Positions 1 to 5,463 of a DNA stretch of 8,170 bases are shown here, one piece after another; position 1 is the stretch's first letter; every line of letters starts with the position of its first letter. The stretch is from Nitrospirales bacterium (GTDB lineage: Bacteria > Nitrospirota > Nitrospiria > Nitrospirales > UBA8639). A program made the position numbers and the translations under genes. The stretch covers positions 1 through 8,170 of the forward strand of contig JACDDF010000070.1 of assembly GCA_013817135.1 (NCBI GenBank). The letters are read 5' to 3'. The notes beneath the pieces are model-generated. The model was given only the letters and a program-made list of their open reading frames with translations, searched no databases and was not told the origin of the DNA.

Positions 1-1
1 C

Positions 2-979
2 GGGCAAAATTTCTTTTCCGTTCTCACAGGTGATGCTTCTTTGAGAAATCGTCCGATGGGCCGGGTGGTCACACCTCTTCGTCAAATGGGGGCGGTCCTC
101 TCGGGAAGACGTGGTGGTGAGTTGGCTCCTTTGGCTATTCAAGGGACCGGACTCAAGGCGATTCTCTACGAAACTCCTGTCGCAAGTGCCCAAATAAAAT
201 CGTGCATCCTCTTGGCTGGGCTCTTTGCCGAAGGGACGACTATTGTGAAGGAGCCTCGAAAATCACGAGATCATACGGAGCGTCTCCTGGCCTATTTGGG
301 AGTTCCCCTCCGGGTTGATGGGTGCACCGTGCAGCTTCAAGGCCGACCCTCTTTTGATGGAAAGCCGATTGCGGTCCCCGGAGATTTCTCGGCTGCGGCG
401 TTTTTCATGGTTGCCGCATCTATCGTTCCCGATTCGGATATCTTACTCACTGATATAGGGTTGAATCCTGAACGAACGGGCGTTCTGGATATTCTCCTCG
501 AGATGGGGGCTGATATCACCATCGTCAACCAACGAGAAATATCGGGGGAACAGGTCGGTGATATCCGTGTGCGGTCGGCTCAGCTGAGGGGAATGACCAT
601 TGGGCCTGAACTCATTCCCAAAACGATTGATGAATTGCCTATTTTGTGTGTGGCTGCCGCTTTGGCCCATGGCCAGACACGCATTACCGGAGCAGAGGAG
701 CTTCGCGTGAAAGAGACAGATCGCATTCGAGCTATGGCGACAGAATTATCCCGTCTCAACGTTGAAGTTGAGGAACAGCCGGATGGATTAATCATCAATG
801 GAGGTTCCCTTCTTAAGGGTGCGATTTGTCAGAGTTATGGCGATCATCGGGTTGTGATGTCATTGGCCATTTGCGGATTAGTGGCAGAGTCTCCGGTTAC
901 CATTGAGGATGTGGCATGCGTTGAGACCTCTTTCCCAGGGTTCAAAGATAAGCTGTTGGATTTATTGACAAATTATTAG
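2..979 (+). CDS. aroA: 3-phosphoshikimate 1-carboxyvinyltransferase (EPSP synthase), 5' end cut by window edge
   Basis: This cytoplasmic enzyme transfers the enolpyruvyl group of phosphoenolpyruvate to shikimate-3-phosphate, the sixth step of the shikimate pathway. The frame is open from base 2 and already reads FFSVLTGDASLRNRPMGR, a conserved internal EPSP synthase stretch. The TTG at 41 is therefore not the start, and about 100 N-terminal residues lie outside the window. About 325 residues are visible, against about 430 in the family. Conserved blocks in order are SAQIKS, KSRDHTERLL, TIDELPILC (the Asp, codon 629-631, matches the family's catalytic Asp), EELRVKETDRI, GDHRVVM and the terminal TSFPGF. 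The SAQxK and RDHTE motifs point to the class II (Gram-positive/CP4-like) subgroup rather than the E. coli class. No frameshift or missing key residue is seen in the visible part. The gene ends 35 bases before the cmk ribosome binding site, and its last codons carry the -35 box of a promoter for the next genes. Identification is firm; the subgroup is likely. Confidence 0.97.
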   Translation, partial: GQNFFSVLTGDASLRNRPMGRVVTPLRQMGAVLSGRRGGELAPLAIQGTGLKAILYETPVASAQIKSCILLAGLFAEGTTIVKEPRKSRDHTERLLAYLGVPLRVDGCTVQLQGRPSFDGKPIAVPGDFSAAAFFMVAASIVPDSDILLTDIGLNPERTGVLDILLEMGADITIVNQREISGEQVGDIRVRSAQLRGMTIGPELIPKTIDELPILCVAAALAHGQTRITGAEELRVKETDRIRAMATELSRLNVEVEEQPDGLIINGGSLLKGAICQSYGDHRVVMSLAICGLVAESPVTIEDVACVETSFPGFKDKLLDLLTNY

Positions 980-992
980 CGGACATTATAAT
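965..992 (+). promoter_or_regulatory. Sigma-70-type promoter, consensus -35 and -10, for cmk and downstream genes
   Basis: TTGACA at 965-970 and TATAAT at 987-992 are both perfect hexamers, separated by 16 bp. The -35 box lies inside the last codons of aroA and the -10 box follows its stop codon. Transcription would begin near 998-1000, giving a leader of about 30 bases before cmk. Both perfect boxes at near-optimal spacing, on the correct strand and directly upstream of a gene, make chance unlikely, but no experimental start site is available. Confidence 0.72.
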
Positions 993-1014
993 GCTCCAGA
1001 AATTAGTTCGTAAG

Positions 1015-1019
1015 AGGAG
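1015..1019 (+). promoter_or_regulatory. Ribosome binding site of cmk
   Basis: AGGAG lies within TAAGAGGAGA, just after an in-frame TAA (1011-1013) that closes the cmk frame upstream. It sits 9 bases before codon 1029 (GTT), where the start of a normal-length CMP kinase is expected. It therefore argues for initiation near 1026-1030, although no ATG, GTG or TTG occurs there in frame. Confidence 0.55.
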
Positions 1020-1028
1020 AACAGGGCC

Positions 1029-1706
1029 GTTCAACGTCGTCGGTTACTAATCACTATTGACGGTCCAGCTGGAGTCGGGAAGAGCACTGTGGCCAAGTGT
1101 TTAGCTGCACGTCTCGAATATGTTTACCTGGATACGGGTGCTTTATATCGAGCGATTGCCTGGAAAGTTCAACAAGAACAGCTTGACCCGGACAATCTTG
1201 CTCACATCCAGGGACTTCTTGCACGGACAGATCTGCGACTGATGCTGTGTCGGGATGGCCTTTCCGTTCGGGTTGATGGGCAGGCCATTAACCAGGAGGC
1301 CATCAGAACTCCAGACATTAGCCAATTGGCATCCTGCGTTGCGGCAATTCAGCCTGTCAGGGACTGGTTACTCCCGATTCAGCGAAAAATTGGTGGTGAA
1401 GTTGGGGTTATCGCTGAAGGAAGGGATATGGGGACACGGGTGTTCCCAAGTGCTGATGTGAAGTTTTTTCTTGATGCGGAATTGGAGGTTCGAGCGAACC
1501 GGCGCCAACAAGAATTGGGTCAACAAGGGAAAGCCATTGATCTGGAGACGGTGCAGGACGACATGGCCGTCCGAGATGATCGTGACCGGACCAGAACGGT
1601 TGACCCGTTACGTCCGGCGCCTGAGGCGATCATGATCGACACCTCTCGACAATCTGTTGAAGAAGTTGTTGGACGTATGATGCAAATCATTGCGGATCGT
1701 TTGTGA
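1029..1706 (+). CDS. cmk: Cytidylate (CMP/dCMP) kinase; start codon not canonical
   Basis: This cytoplasmic enzyme phosphorylates CMP and dCMP with ATP, feeding CTP and dCTP pools. In order the frame shows the P-loop DGPAGVGKST (about 1059-1088), the nucleotide-binding YLDTGALYRA, EGRDMGTRVFP, the FFLDA strand, the lid region ANRRQQELG and RDDRDRTRTVDPL, all typical of Cmk. The start is the problem. The frame is open from 1014, yet the first ATG/GTG/TTG is GTG 1089, which would delete most of the P-loop. I place the start at 1029 (GTT) because it lies 9 bases after AGGAG and gives 225 residues with the usual short stretch before IDGPAG. A start at ATC 1050 or ATT 1056 is possible without a ribosome binding site, and a one-base error or mutation (for example GTG read as GTT) is equally possible. 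The 3' end overlaps plsC by four bases. The function is firm; the start is uncertain. Confidence 0.93.
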   Translation, partial: VQRRRLLITIDGPAGVGKSTVAKCLAARLEYVYLDTGALYRAIAWKVQQEQLDPDNLAHIQGLLARTDLRLMLCRDGLSVRVDGQAINQEAIRTPDISQLASCVAAIQPVRDWLLPIQRKIGGEVGVIAEGRDMGTRVFPSADVKFFLDAELEVRANRRQQELGQQGKAIDLETVQDDMAVRDDRDRTRTVDPLRPAPEAIMIDTSRQSVEEVVGRMMQIIADRL

Positions 1707-2368
1707 GTGGAGCGGCCTACGGGCTGTTATGGATCCTGTTTAATGGGTTGGCGCGCCTCCTGTTTCGATTTCGGACAGAGGGTTCTCAACACTTCCCCAA
1801 GACAGGTGGAATCATCGTTGCGGCTAACCATGCCAGTTACCTGGATATTCCCCTGTTAGGTTGCGCGATTCCGCGGCGGGTTTTTTTTTTAGGGAGAGCG
1901 AGCTTATTCCCCAATCGGTACATAAATTGGGCCGTGCAAAAGCTTGGCTGGATCCCTCTGAAAACCCACAGACTGGACAGGAAAGCCTTTGGCCAGGCAC
2001 TCTCTCACTTGCAAGCAGGTGAACCCGTAGTTATTTTCCCTGAGGGGACAAGAACGGAGGACGGGTCCTTGCAGATCGGGAAGCCTGGACTAGGCTATTT
2101 AGCGGCTGAATCAAAATGCCAGGTGATTCCTGTTTATATTTCTGGTACCTTTACAGTTCTTCCCATTCGGGCGAAATGGCCACGGTTGTTTCCGTTAAGG
2201 GTCAGCTTTGGGAAACCATTGAAATTTTGTAAAAAAGATGATGGGAAGAGTGCCAAATCATTTTATGAAGACGTATCGATAACTGTGATGGATCATATTG
2301 CTCAATTGGGTGGCGTTCCCTCTCCGACCCGGCAGGCGTATGAGACTGATTTAAGAAGCAAATTGTGA
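1703..2368 (+). CDS. plsC: 1-acyl-sn-glycerol-3-phosphate acyltransferase (PlsC family)
   Basis: PlsC enzymes acylate lysophosphatidic acid to phosphatidic acid at the inner face of the membrane, the branch point of phospholipid synthesis. The 221-residue protein has the acyltransferase blocks in order: NHASYLD, with the catalytic His43 and Asp48 of the HX4D motif; FLGRASLF at 62-69; FPEGTR at 112-117; and a block IV-like IPVYISGT at 142-149. Residues 6-21 form a short hydrophobic stretch suited to membrane contact. The GTG start overlaps the cmk stop as GTGA with no convincing ribosome binding site, which suggests coupling to cmk. A T10 run lies inside the gene (1881-1890), but the frame is intact. 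Length and motifs fit a small PlsC. Acyl-donor and exact lysolipid specificity cannot be read from the sequence. Confidence 0.93.
   Translation: MSGAAYGLLWILFNGLARLLFRFRTEGSQHFPKTGGIIVAANHASYLDIPLLGCAIPRRVFFLGRASLFPNRYINWAVQKLGWIPLKTHRLDRKAFGQALSHLQAGEPVVIFPEGTRTEDGSLQIGKPGLGYLAAESKCQVIPVYISGTFTVLPIRAKWPRLFPLRVSFGKPLKFCKKDDGKSAKSFYEDVSITVMDHIAQLGGVPSPTRQAYETDLRSKL
1881..1890 (+). repeat. T10 homopolymer tract within plsC
   Basis: Ten consecutive T residues encode the end of Val60, then Phe-Phe, and begin Leu63 of PlsC. With ten T the frame is intact. Loss or gain of one T would truncate or alter the protein before its FPEGTR motif. Such runs are prone to replication or transcription slippage and to sequencing error. 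Confidence 0.95.
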
Positions 2369-2410
2369 GATTAATCATGGCAATAACCATTTAACCCGCC
2401 AAATTCTGCT

Positions 2411-2415
2411 GGAGG
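2411..2415 (+). promoter_or_regulatory. Ribosome binding site of rpsA with long spacer
   Basis: GGAGG lies 13 bases before ATG 2429, longer than the usual 5-9. No other start codon occurs in frame between the plsC stop and 2429, since stops at 2372 and 2381 close the frame upstream, so the ATG is accepted despite the spacing. Confidence 0.6.
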
Positions 2416-2428
2416 TATCAAAAGTCGG

Positions 2429-4129
2429 ATGAATACTCTTACTGAACAACCTGAAAAAATGGATCGCGAAACTCTTGCCGCATTATACGATGAAACGTTT
2501 AAAAATATTGAAGAAGGAACGATAACCGAGGGCAGGGTGATTGATATCCAGCGAGATCGAGTGGTGGTGGATATTGGCTATAAGTCAGAAGGCATGATCC
2601 CTGCCGACCAATTTTCTCCGGAAGAGTTAGAACAGCTGGCGGTCAATGACCCGGTTCAAGTGTATATCGAGCAATGCGAAGATGCGGATGGTAATTTGCT
2701 CCTCTCCAAAGAAAAAGCAGACAAGATGAAGGTTTGGGAGGATTTGGAAGTTGCCCACAAAGATGAAAAGCAAGTCCAAGGGAAAGTCATTTCGCGTATT
2801 AAGGGCGGCATGATCGTTGATATTGGTGTGAAGGCCTTTTTGCCAGGATCGCAAATTGACTTGACGCCGGTCAGAGACCTGGATGGTCTGGTCGGGAAAA
2901 CGTATAACTTTAAAATTATTAAGATTAATCATCGTCGGGGAAATGTGGTGGTCTCCCGACGGGCTCTTCTAGAAGAAACCCGCGACAAACGAAGACAATC
3001 GACTTTGTCTACTTTGTCTGAAGGGCAATTGATTGAAGGGACTGTGAAGAACATTACGGATTATGGGGCTTTCTTGGACTTGGGTGGCATTGATGGTCTG
3101 TTGCATATCACCGATATTTCCTGGGGCCGTGTGGGGCATCCATCCGACATGTTCTCCATTGGAGATCGTGTTGAAGTCTTAGTATTGAAATACGACCGGG
3201 AAACCGGCCGTATCTCCCTGGGCGTTAAGCAAAAATCTCCAGACCCTTGGACCAAAGTTGAAGAAAAGTATCCGTCAAGAAGTCGCGTGAATGGCAGGGT
3301 TGTGAGCCTGACCGATTATGGGGCATTCGTCGAGTTGGAGCCAGGGGTTGAAGGTTTAGTCCATGTATCGGAAATGTCTTGGACCCATGAAGTTCGCCAT
3401 CCCTCAAAAGTGGTGTCCGTGGGCGATACGATTGAGGCTCAAGTGCTTCATGTTGACCAGCATAGCCGGAAAATTTCTCTTGGTATGAAGCAAACGGCTC
3501 CTAACCCTTGGGATATAATTGAGGACAAGTACCCTGAAGGTACAGAGATTGAGGGCAAAGTAAAAAGTGTGACCGATTTTGGTGCCTTTGTAGGTTTAGA
3601 TGAAGGTGTCGATGGGTTGATCCATATTTCTGATATGTCGTGGACTAAGCATATTAAGCATCCTTCTGAGCTGTTCAAGAAGGGGCAATCGGTCAAAGCC
3701 GTTATTTTGAAAATTGATAAAGAAAAAGAGCGGTTATCTTTGGGGTATAAGCAGCTGATCTTGGATCCATGGGTCTCTGATATTCCGCAGCAATACCATG
3801 TTGGGGAAGTCACCAACGGCAAAGTTTCCAAAATCGCTGACTTTGGTGTATTCGTGGAATTAGACGGTGGGGTAGAAGGGTTAATTCATATCAGTGAGAT
3901 CGGGCCGGATGTGCAGGAGCGGCTTGAGGAAAAGTTTGCTGTTGGTCAGGAAGTCGCCGCGAAAATCGTCAAGGTTGACTGTGATGATCGGAAAATTGCT
4001 TTAAGTCTTTGGGAGCATTTGAAGGATCTGGAGCAAAGCGAGGTTGAAGAGTTTAATAGTTCTCAAGGCAGTGTCGATCAGAGCCTTGGGCGAGTTGTCC
4101 AAAAGAAAGATCAAGGGGATGAGGGTTAA
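2429..4129 (+). CDS. rpsA: 30S ribosomal protein S1 (six S1 domains)
   Basis: S1 binds the 30S subunit and brings mRNA to it, which matters most for messages with weak ribosome binding sites. The 566-residue length is close to the 557 of E. coli S1. Six OB-fold S1 domains can be read at about residues 31-98, 116-184, 199-267, 285-353, 372-440 and 458-526. Domains 3 to 6 carry the clear repeat signature, for example TDYGAFLDLGGIDGLLHITD, TDYGAFVELEPGVEGLVHVS, TDFGAFVGLDEGVDGLIHIS and ADFGVFVELDGGVEGLIHIS. Domains 1 and 2 are more diverged, as is normal for the ribosome-binding part of S1. The tail after 527 is polar and acidic. The leader (2369-2428) is short. S1 is autoregulated at translation in E. 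coli, but no such element can be proven here. The cmk-rpsA-ihfB order matches E. coli, apart from the insertions. Confidence 0.97.
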   Translation: MNTLTEQPEKMDRETLAALYDETFKNIEEGTITEGRVIDIQRDRVVVDIGYKSEGMIPADQFSPEELEQLAVNDPVQVYIEQCEDADGNLLLSKEKADKMKVWEDLEVAHKDEKQVQGKVISRIKGGMIVDIGVKAFLPGSQIDLTPVRDLDGLVGKTYNFKIIKINHRRGNVVVSRRALLEETRDKRRQSTLSTLSEGQLIEGTVKNITDYGAFLDLGGIDGLLHITDISWGRVGHPSDMFSIGDRVEVLVLKYDRETGRISLGVKQKSPDPWTKVEEKYPSRSRVNGRVVSLTDYGAFVELEPGVEGLVHVSEMSWTHEVRHPSKVVSVGDTIEAQVLHVDQHSRKISLGMKQTAPNPWDIIEDKYPEGTEIEGKVKSVTDFGAFVGLDEGVDGLIHISDMSWTKHIKHPSELFKKGQSVKAVILKIDKEKERLSLGYKQLILDPWVSDIPQQYHVGEVTNGKVSKIADFGVFVELDGGVEGLIHISEIGPDVQERLEEKFAVGQEVAAKIVKVDCDDRKIALSLWEHLKDLEQSEVEEFNSSQGSVDQSLGRVVQKKDQGDEG

Positions 4130-4170
4130 TAGGCCTCATGGGCAGGATGATTGGATGAATATGGGACTAT

Positions 4171-5067
4171 ATGGCCAACCCGAATACTATGAGTAATGGG
4201 TATCCTCGATGGAAACGGGTTCTGTGGATGATTCTCGGAGGCCTTGTCCTGTTTAGTGTCGGGAAAAGCCTCATTCCTGAGTTATTGTTAGCAGGGAAGG
4301 ATGGTGTGGCCATCGTTCGGGTTGAGGGTCCCATTCTTGATTCGTATCAGATTGTCGAGGAACTGAAGAAATTTGCTGACAATCCTTTGGTCAAAGCGAT
4401 CGTGGTGAGAATTGATAGCCCTGGTGGGGGCGTGGCGCCTTCTCAAGAAATTTACAATGCCGTCAAGAGAGTGAGAAAAGAAAAGAATAAAACGGTGATC
4501 GCATCCATGGGTACGGTGGCAGCTTCCGGAGGTTATTACATTGCGGTGGCCACCGATCGAATTCTGGCTAACCCTGGGACTTTGACGGGAAGCATTGGCG
4601 TCATTATGCAATTGGCGAATTTCCACGAGTTGCTTGAAAAAATCGGTGTCAAAAATATTGTAGTCAAAAGTGGAAAATATAAAGATATTGGCTCTCCTTT
4701 TCGGCCCATGAATGATGAAGATCGGAAGGTATTGGAGTTGGTGATGAATGATGTCCATCGTCAATTTATCGATGCAGTGGCCGAGGGGCGGTCTCTGGAT
4801 GTGGCGGAAGTCGAGCAGTTAGCAGATGGGCGAGTCTTTACGGGGCAGCAGGCCAAGTCCATCTTATTGGTCGATGATATCGGCGATTTGCACGATGCCA
4901 TTAAGTTAGCTGGCGAATTAGGCGGGATTGAGGGGGAGCCACGGGTCATGGAGGTGAGCAAGCCGTTTTCATTCAGGGATGTACTTGAAAACACATTCCT
5001 TGGAAGCGTTCGCACCTTTGCCACGACTCATTTTTCCACCCCGTTGCTGTACCTTTGGGTGGCTTGA
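4171..5067 (+). CDS. sppA: Signal peptide peptidase SppA, short (67K-half) form
   Basis: SppA is a membrane-bound serine protease of family S49 that degrades signal peptides after signal peptidase has released them. The 298-residue length fits the short single-domain form (as in Bacillus) rather than the double-length E. coli enzyme. One membrane helix lies at about 17-31, placing the catalytic part outside the cytoplasm. Typical blocks are RIDSPGGGV at 80-88, TVAASGGYY with the predicted nucleophile Ser119, TGSIGVI at 139-145, and SGKYKDIGSP with the predicted general base Lys171. The 52-residue spacing between Ser and Lys matches that of the Bacillus enzyme. ATG 4171 is used; the ATG at 4189 (Met7) is an alternative, and neither has a strong ribosome binding site. 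The gene follows rpsA by 41 bases and is probably co-transcribed with it. Substrates cannot be read from sequence. Confidence 0.94.
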   Translation: MANPNTMSNGYPRWKRVLWMILGGLVLFSVGKSLIPELLLAGKDGVAIVRVEGPILDSYQIVEELKKFADNPLVKAIVVRIDSPGGGVAPSQEIYNAVKRVRKEKNKTVIASMGTVAASGGYYIAVATDRILANPGTLTGSIGVIMQLANFHELLEKIGVKNIVVKSGKYKDIGSPFRPMNDEDRKVLELVMNDVHRQFIDAVAEGRSLDVAEVEQLADGRVFTGQQAKSILLVDDIGDLHDAIKLAGELGGIEGEPRVMEVSKPFSFRDVLENTFLGSVRTFATTHFSTPLLYLWVA

Positions 5068-5110
5068 TCCGGACAAGTAAGATGGATCAATACTCCTATT
5101 GAGGAGCTAT
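5064..5110 (+). promoter_or_regulatory. Two adjacent hairpins at the sppA end and in the ihfB leader
   Basis: The first inverted repeat is TTGATCC (5064-5070) with GGATCAA (5084-5090), a perfect 7-bp stem with a 13-base loop. Its left arm contains the sppA stop codon. The second is ATACTCCT (5090-5097) with AGGAGCTAT (5102-5110), an 8-bp stem with one bulged C and an ATTG loop. Neither is followed by a T run, so a classic intrinsic terminator is unlikely. An RNA processing, stability or translational control element is possible. The pairings were found by eye and no folding energy was computed. Confidence 0.4.
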
Positions 5111-5154
5111 ACACATTCGCATTATTCAAGTTTGGAAAAGCGAGTCTCTGTGAG

Positions 5155-5161
5155 AAGGAGG
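5155..5161 (+). promoter_or_regulatory. Strong ribosome binding site of ihfB
   Basis: AAGGAGG, the full Shine-Dalgarno consensus, lies 5 bases before ATG 5167. It is the strongest ribosome binding site in the window, as expected for an abundant DNA-binding protein. It fixes the ihfB start. Confidence 0.85.
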
Positions 5162-5166
5162 ATCGG

Positions 5167-5460
5167 ATGACAAAAGCGGATCTCATCGAAAAGTTGGCGG
5201 AAAAGGCTCCCCAATTGAGTCGAAGACAAGCCGAGTTAGTAGTTAACACCATTTTTGATTCTATCCGTGATTCCTTAAAGCGTGGAGAAAAAACAGAAAT
5301 TCGCGGGTTTGGAAGTTTTCGTCTCAGGCACCGCCAGACCAAAGAAGGGCGTAACCCCAAAACCGGAGAATCGGTGTCTGTCCCAGAAAAGCGCATGCCA
5401 TTTTTTAAAGCCGGCAAAGAGATCAAAGAATTACTAAACCCTGAATTACCCTCTGTCTAA
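5167..5460 (+). CDS. ihfB: HU/IHF family DNA-bending protein, IHF beta type
   Basis: Members of this family form dimers that wrap or sharply bend DNA, shaping the nucleoid and assisting recombination, replication and transcription. The 97 residues cover the complete fold: helical dimerisation part (MTKADLIEKLAEKAPQ to about residue 40), the signature EIRGFGSFRLR at 44-54, and the beta arm with RNPKTGE at 62-68, where Pro64 is the DNA-intercalating proline. The C-terminal part includes MPFFKAGKEIKE. The RGFGSF...RNPKTG pattern and the position downstream of rpsA, as in E. coli, favour IHF beta over HU. Outside Proteobacteria the distinction is not sharp, and the protein could act as a homodimer. 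It has its own strong ribosome binding site and a 99-base leader containing two hairpins, so independent control is plausible. A four-fold PCP_red-like gene follows after three bases. Confidence 0.93.
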   Translation: MTKADLIEKLAEKAPQLSRRQAELVVNTIFDSIRDSLKRGEKTEIRGFGSFRLRHRQTKEGRNPKTGESVSVPEKRMPFFKAGKEIKELLNPELPSV

Positions 5461-5463
5461 ACC

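Noticed and set aside
41..43. TTG as start of aroA
   Set aside because: The frame is open from base 2 and the residues before it (FFSVLTGDAS) are conserved EPSP synthase sequence, so the gene begins outside the window.
991..1050. ATG 991 as the cmk start or a small leader ORF (MLQKLVRKRR..., 19 codons)
   Set aside because: It lies in a different frame from cmk, overlaps the -10 box, precedes the predicted transcript start and has no ribosome binding site.
1089..1091. GTG as the true cmk start
   Set aside because: It would remove DGPAGVGKS, the ATP-binding P-loop, which is fully conserved in the frame upstream.
2377..2394. Five-codon leader ORF (MAITI) before rpsA
   Set aside because: It has no ribosome binding site and a length easily met by chance.
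3448..3831. 127-codon open frame on the - strand opposite rpsA
   Set aside because: It lies inside S1 domains 4-6 and its own repeats are just the antisense of the S1 repeats.
4288..4764. 158-codon open frame on the - strand opposite sppA
   Set aside because: sppA on the other strand has complete catalytic motifs; the antisense product resembles no protein I know.
5085..5098. IHF binding site in the ihfB leader (autoregulation)
   Set aside because: GATCAA matches the first half of the IHF consensus only in part, and the TTR half is absent at the required distance.
5028..5426. 132-codon open frame on the - strand opposite ihfB
   Set aside because: It covers the complete IHF-type gene in antisense and shows no recognisable features.
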